This document shows, piece by piece, positions 17,420-26,428 of a DNA stretch of 64,000 nt. The stretch is from Halovenus amylolytica (GTDB taxonomy: Archaea > Halobacteriota > Halobacteria > Halobacteriales > Haloarculaceae). Numbering within the stretch: position 1 is the first letter of the stretch; each line of letters opens with the position of its first letter. The translations under genes were made by a program, and so were the position numbers. The notes beneath the pieces are model-generated. The model did no database searches. It was not told the DNA's origin and saw nothing but the letters and a program-made list of their open reading frames with translations. Where the stretch lies: positions 1-64,000 of the forward strand of contig SAYS01000005.1 in NCBI GenBank assembly GCA_004015825.1. Direction: 5' to 3'.

Positions 17420-17598
17420 TACTCCTCGGCGTTTTCCCCGTGTGGCCCGGGAGGCCCACCGAACCCCGTTTCCATCATTTCACACTCGCCATTTGAATTG
17501 ATGAGCAGTCGTCCCTGATACCCGCACGTGCCGTTGCTGTTGTACTTACACCGTGTACACCGGCATTCGAGCGATTTTGTTGAGTCTCGTTGTGCCAT
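17419..17598 (-). CDS. Cys-rich small protein (possible zinc ribbon, DUF1540-like)
   Basis: A short protein with four or five cysteines spaced C-x-C-x2-C...C...C (LECRCTRCKYNSNGTCGYQG, then NSNGECEMM), compatible with a small metal-binding fold such as DUF1540-like proteins. The start is uncertain: ATGs at 17598, 17613 and 17643 are all possible, and 17598 (MAQRDSTKSLECRC) keeps only the conserved-looking part. The Gly/Pro-rich C-terminus (GFGGPPGPHGENAEE) ends at a TAA that overlaps the terminal base of the MITE. The insertion may therefore have replaced the original C-terminal end. Confidence 0.55.
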   Translation of the reverse strand: MAQRDSTKSLECRCTRCKYNSNGTCGYQGRLLINSNGECEMMETGFGGPPGPHGENAEE

Positions 17599-17643
17599 GT
17601 GTCGAGTTACCATTCTAGAGGCTTGACCGTTGTCCCCCACCAT

Positions 17644-17974
17644 CGTTCTAAAAAATGCTCGATTGAGTGAGAGAGACGCACCCTCTATTCAGCAGGGTAA
17701 AACAGACTGCCAGAATACTGTCAAAAAGGTGCTAAATACAGAGGCTCAGTTGTGAACTACCCTGACCTACCGCGCTCGGGGATATCCGCCAGGGGCGAAC
17801 GATGAGCGCCGAGGAGGCGCGCGAGCGATTCGGCACGGACGGCGATGAGTGACGGCGACTCTCGGCGTCGACTGAGCTGGCAGCCAAAGGTGGGTTCATC
17901 CAGCTCAAAAATGAAATAGCACAACAGGTATCATTCCCGCTGCGTTTCAGGCGTAGTGGAGTACATACAGAAAC
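17644..17974. other. Intergenic region with a GC-rich relic
   Basis: Bases ~17765-17880 are far more GC-rich than their surroundings. They contain a 16-codon frame (MSAEEARERFGTDGDE, from 17802) that looks like the tail of a larger gene. The rest is AT-rich without genes. It probably contains a fragment left by a deletion or insertion. Confidence 0.35.
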
Positions 17975-20665
17975 CTATTCAGTAGAGAATACAACATCAG
18001 TAATATCGAATCGTGCGCCACCAGTTTGGCTCTCTGTAACGTATATATCCCAGTCGTGTGCGTCTGCGATCTGCTCAACAATAGCTAATCCGAATCCAGT
18101 ACTCCCATTGTCGGTTGAATACCCACTCTTGAATATCTGTTCACGCTCGTCTGCAGGAATACCAGGCCCGTCGTCAGCGACGTAGAAGCCACGCTCGTGA
18201 GGTAGCGTACCGACAGTAACCGTCACATCATCACCACCGTGATCAACAGCATTCGCAAAGAGGTTTTCAATCAGACTTGTCAGACGGCTTCGATCCGTAT
18301 CGATTATCGCGTCTGTCTGTATATCGAGTTTTGCACCGCCTGCTTCGGTGTTATTCCAGCATTGTGACACAAGCTGTTCGAGGTGGACTGATTCGGTTTC
18401 TCCAATCGTATCGCCCTGTTGGGCAAGCGCCAACAGGTCATCAGTCAGTTCCTCCATCCGATCAAGTGCCTGTTGTACGTCGTCCAAATGAGGACTATCG
18501 CAGTCGTCTGCCGCTAATTCAAGACGAAGATAGGCCATATTCAGTGGATTGCGAAGATCATGAGAGACGAAACTGGCGAATTCGTCGAGACGGTCACGTT
18601 CCCGTTGGAGTTCGTTCTCGCGCGCTCTGAGTTGCTGTATCTGATCGAGTCTGGCCAGTGCCGAGGTGACTGTATCTGCCCAAACCTCGATACGAGTCGC
18701 ATCCTGTGCAGTAAACGCAGCGGTCGTTTCAGACCCGATATTCAAGATCCCATACTCGCCCAGCGGGACAATGAGTTCACTCTGGATCGGAGACTGCGGA
18801 TTATGTCGTTTTTCGTGTGCGCTCATATCGTCGATTTTGCGCATTCGCTGATTGACGAAGGCGTCCCATGACAGCGATTCCGTCTCGGCAGAGTAGGTTG
18901 GCTGTTGGTCAATCAATTGTTTCCCACGGTTGGTGATGGCAGTTGGTTCAAGCCGTGTCTGCGACTCGTTGGACAGCCAAATGCCTGCCACGTCGAATTC
19001 GAAAACTGTTTCGAGACTGTCGATCACAACCGTTGCTGCCTCCTCCGGTTCCGTTGCACGGAGGAGTTTCCGCGTTGTTTCCTGGAGTTCACTGAACGTC
19101 GTCGCATACTCGTCGAGTTCCTGTTCAGCTTTCCGTTGTTCAGTGATATCGATGATATATCCGATCCGTTCTGAAATCCCATCACCGTGGGGCTTGATTG
19201 TCTGACAGAGTACCCATCGCACATCCCCTTCCTTTGTCTGGACTCGGTATGGGTCAAAAGAGAACGAATCAGTCGTCTCGTCTTGTCGTTGCCACTCGGT
19301 GAGAACGCGACTCCGATCGTCCTCGTGGATGATATCCACGAACTGGATCGTCTCCGAGAGAAACGCCTCGGACTGGTAACCGAGCACCTCTGTCACATTT
19401 GAGGAAACATAGTTGACGGGCCACTGTTCCGTCTCTTCCCATCTGAAGACGACCACGGGCCCACGGGTAAACAGGTCACGCTCTTCTTTGAGTGCCCGTT
19501 CAGCACGCTTGCGATCGTCAATGTCGATATGAATCCCAACAGCCCGCTGTGGCGTTCCATCTGCTCCACGTTCGAAGATCTGTCCGATATCTCGAATCCA
19601 TTTCCACTCACCGCCTGCTGTTCGCATTCGATGTTCGGTGTCGTAATATCGTGTTTCTCCGTTCTTATGCGCCTCCAAGGCTTCTTCGACTGCGGGTAAA
19701 TCATCTGGATGAACGCGACGCTCCCAGGCATCTAACGTCGGTTCAATATCGTCGATTGAGTAGCCAAGCATCCTCGCCCACTGTTCGTTAAATTCAACGG
19801 CGTCAGTCGTCATATCCCAGTCCCAGACACCGAGATTTGCACCCTCGACAGCCAGCTCGAACCGCTCTTTGAGCGTGCGAATCGTCTCCTCGCGTTTCTT
19901 TTGCTCTGTAATGTCCGTTGTGACCCCACAGATAGCATTTATTTCTCCGTTCTCATCGTACACTGGGGACTTTCGCGTAAGATGAGTCTGCATGCCTGCG
20001 TCTGTGGGGACTTGCTCGATCGTTTCGACCATCTCACCGGTTTGGAGTACCTGTGTATCATCTTCTTGGTATTTCTCAATCTGGTCTTGCGGGAACAGAT
20101 CCCCGTCGGTAATCCCGGTGATATCTTTCTCGTTAGCCATCCCGAATAGATCCCGGAAGGCATCGTTCACCAGCAGGTACCGTCCGTTTGTATTTTTTAG
20201 AAAGACTGCTGCCGACATCGTCTCCAACACGGCCTCAAACCGGCGGTTCATCTCTGCAACTTTCTGCTGGTGTTCGTTGGATTCAACTGCGTTCTCGATA
20301 CGATTTGCGAGAAGCTTGAACTGGTCTTTCCCGCGCTCTTTCTGGAGATAATCAGTCACGCCAGCGGAGATTGCTTTACTAGCGACTTTCTCGGTCCCTT
20401 TGCCAGTAAAAAGAATAAATGGGAGAGCCGGGTACTCTTCTCGAACAGTTTCGAGCAGATTGAGACCATTCGACTGTGGCATATCAAAATCGCTGACAAC
20501 GCAATCGACGTCGTTCGCATCGAGATAGGGTAACACATCTTGTGGGTTAGTTTTGGTTACGACATCGAAGTTCTCTCGTTCCTGTGGCAGAACAGTTTGG
20601 ACGAAGTCACCGAATGTGGCCTCATCGTCCACATGGAGAATTGTGACGGGACGAGCAAGAGGCAT
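17975..20665 (-). CDS. Hybrid response-regulator / multi-PAS / GAF histidine kinase
   Basis: The 896-residue cytosolic sensor kinase starts with a receiver domain (1-125, phospho-acceptor Asp59 in VVSDFDMPQ). Three PAS/PAC domains follow at ~140-265, ~270-395 and ~400-520 (DITEQKKREE, DIDDRKRAER, DITEQRKAEQ mark their ends). A GAF domain spans ~530-680. The DHP helix has the H-box FVSHDLRNPL, and the ATP-binding domain shows LFANAVDHGG, DDGPGIP and STGFGLAIV. No membrane segments are seen. An N-terminal receiver suggests a place inside a phosphorelay. The ligand is unknown. No cognate output regulator is adjacent. Confidence 0.9.
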   Translation of the reverse strand: MPLARPVTILHVDDEATFGDFVQTVLPQERENFDVVTKTNPQDVLPYLDANDVDCVVSDFDMPQSNGLNLLETVREEYPALPFILFTGKGTEKVASKAISAGVTDYLQKERGKDQFKLLANRIENAVESNEHQQKVAEMNRRFEAVLETMSAAVFLKNTNGRYLLVNDAFRDLFGMANEKDITGITDGDLFPQDQIEKYQEDDTQVLQTGEMVETIEQVPTDAGMQTHLTRKSPVYDENGEINAICGVTTDITEQKKREETIRTLKERFELAVEGANLGVWDWDMTTDAVEFNEQWARMLGYSIDDIEPTLDAWERRVHPDDLPAVEEALEAHKNGETRYYDTEHRMRTAGGEWKWIRDIGQIFERGADGTPQRAVGIHIDIDDRKRAERALKEERDLFTRGPVVVFRWEETEQWPVNYVSSNVTEVLGYQSEAFLSETIQFVDIIHEDDRSRVLTEWQRQDETTDSFSFDPYRVQTKEGDVRWVLCQTIKPHGDGISERIGYIIDITEQRKAEQELDEYATTFSELQETTRKLLRATEPEEAATVVIDSLETVFEFDVAGIWLSNESQTRLEPTAITNRGKQLIDQQPTYSAETESLSWDAFVNQRMRKIDDMSAHEKRHNPQSPIQSELIVPLGEYGILNIGSETTAAFTAQDATRIEVWADTVTSALARLDQIQQLRARENELQRERDRLDEFASFVSHDLRNPLNMAYLRLELAADDCDSPHLDDVQQALDRMEELTDDLLALAQQGDTIGETESVHLEQLVSQCWNNTEAGGAKLDIQTDAIIDTDRSRLTSLIENLFANAVDHGGDDVTVTVGTLPHERGFYVADDGPGIPADEREQIFKSGYSTDNGSTGFGLAIVEQIADAHDWDIYVTESQTGGARFDITDVVFSTE

Positions 20666-20813
20666 ACAATCAGTTACTCAAGTACTAATAATAATCCTGC
20701 GGTGCGCTAGACTATTTCGAAACATCAAACCGTCAAAAATGTGCTGAGCGTATGAATCTGTCAATACTTGCCATCGTGTGCACAAGAATCAAGACCAGAT
20801 GTGAGAGTTGATT

Positions 20814-21152
20814 TCAGGGCCAGTCAGCAGGGAGTTCGTCGGCGTGGGTTTCGATCAGTTCAAGCAGTGGTTCGATCTCTTCGAAGCGTGGCCCTTTCGA
20901 GATATCACCACTGTCTCGCTCCCATTCGATGTACCCTGCATCGTCAAGTCGTGGTAAATGATTGTGAATCAGGGCCAGTTCAGCCTCTGTTGAATTGTTT
21001 CCTCCCCGAACCATCACATCTGTTTCCGTTTTAATCCGTCCCTGTTTTAACAACAGGAGGATCAGGCGGCGGTGACTGTTAGACAGATTCTCGAATATCT
21101 GGTCTATCCCCTGGCGCAGCAGAATATCTTTCCTACCATTATCTAATGACAT
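20814..21152 (-). CDS. Small winged-helix regulator (DUF7344-like)
   Basis: This 112-residue protein has an ArsR/MarR-like winged-helix core: SNSHRRLILLLLKQG (helix 1), a TEAELALIHNHLPRLDDAGY recognition region, and IEWERDSGD as wing. This layout is typical of the haloarchaeal DUF7344 family often found near sensor kinases, named from memory. It lies upstream of the hybrid kinase on the same strand, separated by ~148 bp, so a shared role is possible but unproven. Confidence 0.65.
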   Translation of the reverse strand: MSLDNGRKDILLRQGIDQIFENLSNSHRRLILLLLKQGRIKTETDVMVRGGNNSTEAELALIHNHLPRLDDAGYIEWERDSGDISKGPRFEEIEPLLELIETHADELPADWP

Positions 21153-21266
21153 GTAATAGTATTCAACTAGTAGTTATATAAACTTCAGTGAGACAGTCGG
21201 TAAGACACGAGATAGACAATCACACGACTCAAGAACATTGTGCGCTTCGATTAGTATGACGGACTG

Positions 21267-21346
21267 ATACTGCCGGCTGTAAGAAACTGAAGAATTGCGT
21301 CACCCCGGGGTAGCGCATATCTTTACGAATTTACAGCCGGCAGTAT
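21267..21346. mobile_element. Shortened MITE, 80 bp (copy 2)
   Basis: It begins atactgccggctgtaagaaa and ends tttacagccggcagtat, with perfect 14-15 bp terminal repeats. The central caccccggggtagcgcat block is shared with the two 130-bp copies, but their internal hairpin is absent. It is an internally deleted member or a separate subfamily. Confidence 0.75.
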
Positions 21347-21445
21347 GACCAACCGGGGCTGACATACGATCCAAATTTACGAAACAGGTTCCGTCTGCTG
21401 GGCACGCCAGGCAAGACTCGGTGACTAGCCACTCCACACTGTTTT

Positions 21446-21578
21446 ATATACGGTTGCGTTTCGAGGACTGTACCAGATGGTATCAATATCCTTGAACCCG
21501 AAACACAACTTATTTTCACGAGAATCCACAGTGGATTTCAGGGACCTGAACAAAGTGAAACAGCGGGAAAACCAATAG
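21446..21578. repeat. Dispersed repeat, copy B (~133 bp)
   Basis: It matches 13947-14080 from atatacggttgcgtttcgag to ccaatag at about 80% identity by eye. Unlike copy A it is not followed by the ggtagct end. Origin is unknown. Confidence 0.6.
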
Positions 21579-21684
21579 GGTGCAAACAGACGACTCAAGG
21601 ACGGATTCGAGAACGACACGGGATCGAGCGTCGAAAAATCCAGCAAGAATCAGGAACGGGTCGCCCAGTTCATCCATCTCGCTT

Positions 21685-24423
21685 CTAATTCGATGTCTGT
21701 GATTCGAAGATCCGACTGTTCATCCTTGCTACGGCAACGTTGAGAACGAGGAATACGACGAATCCAGCGGCGATCCATCCCCATTCTGTGAGCGTGAGGG
21801 GAACGACCTGGAAGAAGTTGCGAAGCGGCGTGTACAGAACGACAAGGTGGACGAGCAGCGACACACCGATCGCACCGACTAGCCACAGATTCGAGCGAAG
21901 CGACTGGTTGTACCGCGAGCGAATGACCTGGATGCGGATCAGTTCCACCACGACGATGAACGTGAACAGTAGTGACTGCGCACGGAGAAGCGAGCCCGTG
22001 CGGTCGAGCGCGTAGAAAAAGATCCCCAACCCAGTTACCGCCAGCAGGACCGCGATCGTCAGGATCGACACGAGCACACGTGTATTGATCACCCCCTCGT
22101 CTGTCGGGCGTGGCGGACGGTCCATGAGCCCATCAGCGTGTGGGTCTGCCCCCAGAGCGAGCGCCGGAAGCGTATCCGCGACGAGATTGATCCAGAGAAT
22201 CAGGATCGGTGTCAGGATCAGCGCCTGTGACGTCCCCGAGAACCGTCCGGGAAAGAGCAGACTCCCGAGCAAGACGCCGAGGAAGACGACCAGCACCTCG
22301 CCGGTGTTGGTCGAGACGAGATAGTTGACGAACTTGCGGACGTTCTCGAAGATACCACGTCCCTCTTCGATGGCGTCACGGATCGTAGCGAAGTTATCGT
22401 CGCGAAGAATCATATCGGACGCCTGCCGGGCAACGTCGGTGCCACGCTGTCCCATCGCCACCCCGACATCTGCCTGGGTTAGTGCCGGTGCGTCGTTGAT
22501 GCCGTCACCAGTCATCACGACGTTGTGACCGTTGTCCTGGAGCGCGTTCAGGATGCGAACCTTGTGATCCGGAGTCACCCGGGCGAACACGTCGGTATCT
22601 TCGATGGTTCGTCCCAGTTCGTCGTCCGACTGTTCGCTGACATCGCTGCCGGTAACTGCGCCGTCGGGGTCGAGCCCGATCTGCTCACCGACGGCCTGAG
22701 CTGTCGTGAGATTATCACCGGTCGCCAGCACAGTCCGAATACCAGCCGACCGACAGTCGGCGATTGCATCCTCGACTTCCGCCCGGGGTGGATCGAGCAT
22801 CCCCTGCAGGCCGAGAAAGACCATCCCGTCCTCGATCGCATCTGCGTCGGCCGATGGATCCGCGACAGTTTCCGACGCGAATCCAAGAACCCGCAACGCA
22901 TCCGCTGCGAACGACTGGGTCTGGTCGAGAATCTCCTGTCGCGTTTCGTCGGTGAGTTCGCGCACCTCGCCATCTTCGAGGATACTGTCACATCTCTCCA
23001 GAACGACTTCCGGTGCCCCTTTCGTGTAGGCTGTGGGTTCATCTTCGTCGACGACGACGGTCATCCGCTTTCGCTCGGAGGAGAACTGGATCTCTCGGAG
23101 CCGGTCTGCGTCCGGATCGATACCCGCTTCGTCTGCCACTCGCCGGAGCGCGACCTCGGTCGGGTCACCGCGATACTCGCCGTCATCCGTTCGATCGACG
23201 TTGGTACAGAGGGAGCCACATCGCAGTACCGGGACGAGTTCCGGACGACAGTTTCGATCGCCGTCGGCAGCAATTTGCTGAGGCTCCTCGTCACCGGTCG
23301 CTGATTCCGGGTTCGACGAGGAGAGGTCGACGACAGATCCCGAAGCGTAGAGTCGGGTTACCGTCATCCGGTTTTCCGTGACTGTACCTGTCTTGTCTGT
23401 GACGATCACGTCGACCGAACCCAGGCTCTCGACGACCGGAAGCCGTCTCACGAGCGCGTTCCGGTCGACCATCTCCCGCGCACCCAGGGCCAAGGTGAAC
23501 GTCACAACTGCGGGTAATCCCTCCGGGACGCCCGCAACAGCGAGGGTAATGCCGACGAGGAGGATCGCCACTGGATCTGTGGCGGTGAACAGATACTGGA
23601 CAGCGACGACGAGCACGATCAGCGAGACGACGAGCCCCCCAATCTGTTTTCCGAGGTGTTCGACTTCGGCCTGGAACGGAGTCTGTCGGTCGTCAGCCTC
23701 GTCCAGCTGGGTCGCGATTCCACCGACCTCCGTCTCCATGCCAGTCTCGACGACGACCGCGCTACCTCGGCCTTTCACGACGGTCGTGTTCTTGAAGACC
23801 ATGTTGTGGCGCTCGGCCAGCGGTGAGTCGTCGTCTACGGGTTCGGTTGTCTTTTCGACGGGTGTGCTCTCCCCAGTGAGTGGGGACTCGTTCGTTCGTA
23901 ACTCGTCGGCGTCGAGTAGCCGGGCATCAGCCGGAATCGCATCCCCCTGTTCGAAATATATGATATCACCCGGGACCACCTGTTCTGCCTCGATGGACTG
24001 TTTTCGTCCGTCGCGGCGGACGGTCGCATCCGGACTCGCGAGTTCACGGAGCGCTTCGATAGACCTGGTGGCCTGGTAATCCTGGACGAATCCGAAGACC
24101 CCGTTGGCACCGATGATGAGGACGATGAACACCGCCTCGGCGTAACTCGGCTCACCACCGGGAATGAATCCGGTACTGAGTGACAACAGCGCCGCCACGA
24201 TTAGCAGATAAATCAGCGGGTTACGGAACTGTGAGAGGAACAAATCGAGAAGGGACGCCCGTTCAGCTTCGTGGATATCGTTTGGTCCGGACTCCGTGAG
24301 CCTGCGATCTGCTTCGTCGGCGGAAAGCCCCGATTCATCGACTGCTAACGCAGACAGAACCTCGTCCGTCGATGTTGCGTGCCACGGCTCCGAGTTCGGC
24401 GTATCCGAGTCGTAGTGGGTCAT
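21685..24423 (-). CDS. P2-type cation-transporting ATPase
   Basis: A 912-residue P-type ATPase. An N-terminal cation-ATPase domain (WHATSTDEVLSALAVDESGL) is followed by transmembrane helices 1-2 (~65-115) and the actuator motif LTGESTPVEK. PEGLP lies at ~300-304 in helix 4, and the phosphorylation site is Asp343 (DKTGTVTEN). A TGDGINDAPAL hinge and a six-helix C-terminal domain complete it. PEGLP with this layout is typical of P2A/P2-type Ca2+ or Na+/K+ pumps rather than heavy-metal P1B pumps; no Cys-Pro-Cys motif is present. The transported ion cannot be assigned. The neighbouring downstream-transcribed gene at 24587 is a universal stress protein on the same strand. Confidence 0.9.
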   Translation of the reverse strand: MTHYDSDTPNSEPWHATSTDEVLSALAVDESGLSADEADRRLTESGPNDIHEAERASLLDLFLSQFRNPLIYLLIVAALLSLSTGFIPGGEPSYAEAVFIVLIIGANGVFGFVQDYQATRSIEALRELASPDATVRRDGRKQSIEAEQVVPGDIIYFEQGDAIPADARLLDADELRTNESPLTGESTPVEKTTEPVDDDSPLAERHNMVFKNTTVVKGRGSAVVVETGMETEVGGIATQLDEADDRQTPFQAEVEHLGKQIGGLVVSLIVLVVAVQYLFTATDPVAILLVGITLAVAGVPEGLPAVVTFTLALGAREMVDRNALVRRLPVVESLGSVDVIVTDKTGTVTENRMTVTRLYASGSVVDLSSSNPESATGDEEPQQIAADGDRNCRPELVPVLRCGSLCTNVDRTDDGEYRGDPTEVALRRVADEAGIDPDADRLREIQFSSERKRMTVVVDEDEPTAYTKGAPEVVLERCDSILEDGEVRELTDETRQEILDQTQSFAADALRVLGFASETVADPSADADAIEDGMVFLGLQGMLDPPRAEVEDAIADCRSAGIRTVLATGDNLTTAQAVGEQIGLDPDGAVTGSDVSEQSDDELGRTIEDTDVFARVTPDHKVRILNALQDNGHNVVMTGDGINDAPALTQADVGVAMGQRGTDVARQASDMILRDDNFATIRDAIEEGRGIFENVRKFVNYLVSTNTGEVLVVFLGVLLGSLLFPGRFSGTSQALILTPILILWINLVADTLPALALGADPHADGLMDRPPRPTDEGVINTRVLVSILTIAVLLAVTGLGIFFYALDRTGSLLRAQSLLFTFIVVVELIRIQVIRSRYNQSLRSNLWLVGAIGVSLLVHLVVLYTPLRNFFQVVPLTLTEWGWIAAGFVVFLVLNVAVARMNSRIFESQTSN

Positions 24424-24586
24424 GCTGTCGAGAGGGGTCTTCCGGGCGACGCCGCAGGTACCTCTGTTCTATTCCGAAATACGTGCAGTTCCGAACTACC
24501 GAGTTATATATTCAATTGACAGGACACAGGGCAGGCTTAAAATGTTCCCGGAAATCACAACTCTTCTCGTGGATTGCAGACGTCGA

Positions 24587-25468
24587 TCACACTTCGGAGA
24601 TGGGTTCACGAACCGTTAGCACCGGAATTGGAGACGTTCGAACGAGATATTCCGTGACACTGCCGAGCACGTACCGATCGAAACCCGTTCGCCCGTGTGT
24701 GCCCATAACGACGAGATCGATGTCGTGATCGTCGAGATAGGAGAGAATCGCCCGATGGATCGACGCTCCGTACCCGACCGTCGTCGAAACCGAGTCGACA
24801 CCAGCGTTGGTTGCGAACCCCTCCGCATCTTCGATCAGGTCGTTAGCCCGTTCTTCCAGGGCCGTCGTCCGAACCTCGCTGCGGACGTCGACACCGAGAC
24901 TCGTGACAGCCACGACAGACAAGAGATGGAGCGCTGCCCCGTGGGTAGTTGCGACGTCGGTCCCCAGTGCGAGCGCCTGGTTGGCACACTCACTGCCGTC
25001 GGTCGGGACGAGAACGTTGCGGTACGGGTATTCGATCGTCCTGTCGTCGTCAGGTTGGATTGTGAGTACGGGGACGTTCGCCTGCCTGACAACACGTTCG
25101 GTGGTACTGCCGAGAAGGAAGCGTTCGAGTCCCTGGCGGCCGTGCGTCGGCATGACGACGAGATCGATCTCTCGGGAGTCAGCGTACTCGACGATTTCAC
25201 GGTAGGGCTCACCCTGAACGACTTCGGTTACAGTGGACACGTCCCGCTGTTCTGCACGGGCAGCGGTCTCGGCGACGATTTCTTCGCCCTCCGCTTCGAG
25301 CGTATCCAGAAGTTCACTTCGTATTCGGGTCGCGCTCGTTTGAGTCGTGTCGGTTACAAAGAGGATGTGTACCGTGGCATCGTGGGTGGCTGCAATATCG
25401 AGAACGTGGTCGAAGGTGTCCGCCGCCCCGTCGCTTCCATCGGTCGGGAAGAGAATGTCATCGTACAT
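24587..25468 (-). CDS. Tandem universal stress protein (two UspA domains)
   Basis: The start chosen is the ATG at 25468 (MYDDILFPTDGSDGAADTF), where the Usp fold begins; an in-frame ATG eight codons upstream exists. Two Usp domains of ~140 residues lie in tandem. Each ends in the ATP-binding motif: THGRQGLERFLLGSTTERVV in the first and THGRTGFDRYVLGSVTE in the second. Both are likely nucleotide-binding. The gene lies upstream of the P-type ATPase on the same strand and is divergent from another usp gene, with a MITE between them. Confidence 0.88.
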   Translation of the reverse strand: MYDDILFPTDGSDGAADTFDHVLDIAATHDATVHILFVTDTTQTSATRIRSELLDTLEAEGEEIVAETAARAEQRDVSTVTEVVQGEPYREIVEYADSREIDLVVMPTHGRQGLERFLLGSTTERVVRQANVPVLTIQPDDDRTIEYPYRNVLVPTDGSECANQALALGTDVATTHGAALHLLSVVAVTSLGVDVRSEVRTTALEERANDLIEDAEGFATNAGVDSVSTTVGYGASIHRAILSYLDDHDIDLVVMGTHGRTGFDRYVLGSVTEYLVRTSPIPVLTVREPISEV

Positions 25469-25518
25469 ACTGGTACTACGAAACGGATGCACAAATAAAC
25501 GGGGCGCCCGATGTATTC

Positions 25519-25648
25519 ATACTGCCGGCTGTACATTCGGAAAGATATGCGCCACCACCGGTAGCCGTTCGGCTACCGAGGATCGCCTCGCGCTGCGCGG
25601 CTCACCCCGGGGTGGCACAAGTCTTCAGTTTTGTACAGCCGGCAGTAT
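25519..25648. mobile_element. MITE, 130 bp (copy 3)
   Basis: It begins atactgccggctgtacattc and ends tacagccggcagtat. It is about 95% identical by eye to copy 1 at 17290, with the same length and the same central hairpin (cggtagccg-tt-cggctaccg). It sits in the divergent promoter region between two universal stress protein genes, 51 bp from one start codon and 116 bp from the other, so it may influence their expression. Confidence 0.85.
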
Positions 25649-25764
25649 CAGATCCCTGTGTACTACAGCGTCGTTGCTCTTTTATTACATCAGAGTATAC
25701 GTTTTGATAATTTCTACAGTAGGGTAATTAAGGCCGGGTTCGTCAGATAGAGTGGTGACACTAG

Positions 25765-26214
25765 ATGGCTGACGAAACGACGATTCTCGTCCCGATCCGG
25801 TACCCGCTCACAGAGCAGAGCGCTCGGACCCTCGCGACTGCTGGTCGACTCGCACGCGATCACACCCCCGTAGATCTCACCGTCCTCCACGTCAATTTAC
25901 ACCAGAGAGGGACCACCGCGCAAAAACGTGAGATAACGCGGGCAGTCTCGTCGACGCTCGACGGCGTCGATGCATCTGTAATGATACGGCAGGGCTATCT
26001 CGTCGAAGAGGAGATCCTCGAAGAAGCGACCCAGCTCGACGCAGACATCATCGTCGTCGGTACCAACCAACAGGCCACCTGGCGAAAAATACTGAGTCGA
26101 ACACTCGGAAACGACCCCGAGGTCGGCGACCACCTCCGCGAAAACACTACTGCCGACACCGAGATCGTCGAGGTAGACACTGCGACCGAGACACCGGTTG
26201 TCGAACCGGTGTAA
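25765..26214 (+). CDS. Universal stress protein family, single domain
   Basis: The 149-residue protein has the Usp fold: ETTILVPIRYPLTEQSARTL (strand 1 and helix), DLTVLHVNLHQRG, and ATQLDADIIVVGTNQQATWR. The final ATP-binding glycine motif is replaced (TWRKILSRTLGNDPEVGDHL), so it may belong to the non-ATP-binding group. An acidic tail follows. It is transcribed away from the tandem usp gene across a MITE. Confidence 0.75.
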   Translation: MADETTILVPIRYPLTEQSARTLATAGRLARDHTPVDLTVLHVNLHQRGTTAQKREITRAVSSTLDGVDASVMIRQGYLVEEEILEEATQLDADIIVVGTNQQATWRKILSRTLGNDPEVGDHLRENTTADTEIVEVDTATETPVVEPV

Positions 26215-26280
26215 TAACAACGCGTCTGCCACCGATCAACAGACGTGGAATCGTGCTCCCCCGGACTCCAACTCGATTGA

Positions 26281-26389
26281 TAATGTTTGTTGCGGTAATT
26301 TTCGTGACCACGTTACAAATATCGGTGTTTCACGCCATGTAACCGATGTCTTGTTACACTACGGCGGTAAAGACTCGCAACAAACACTA
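26281..26389. mobile_element. MITE-like palindrome with ends ATA(A/G)TGTTTGTTGCG
   Basis: The left end ataatgtttgttgcg and the right end cgcaacaaacactat are inverted copies with one mismatch in 15, about 109 bp apart. A second inverted pair (atcggt / accgat) lies inside. It is noncoding and sits between the convergent usp and ZIP genes. It could be a MITE, or a structured bidirectional terminator region. Confidence 0.45.
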
Positions 26390-26428
26390 TGAGACAAAAT
26401 TGGCAGACCTCCCGGATTGCTGCGGGCG

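Larger units (their letters stand above)
21153..21684. other. Intergenic region with a short MITE and repeat B
   Basis: It holds the 80-bp MITE relative (21267-21346) and the dispersed repeat copy B (21446-21578). No gene is recognised; short frames here look like relics. Confidence 0.5.

Noticed and set aside
21425..21646. Minus-strand frame over repeat B as a gene
   Set aside because: Copy A has a stop in the corresponding minus-strand frame and no family is recognised. It was kept as a repeat instead.
24695..25498. Plus-strand frame of 267 codons
   Set aside because: It is antisense to the tandem universal stress protein, whose ATP-binding motifs support the minus strand.
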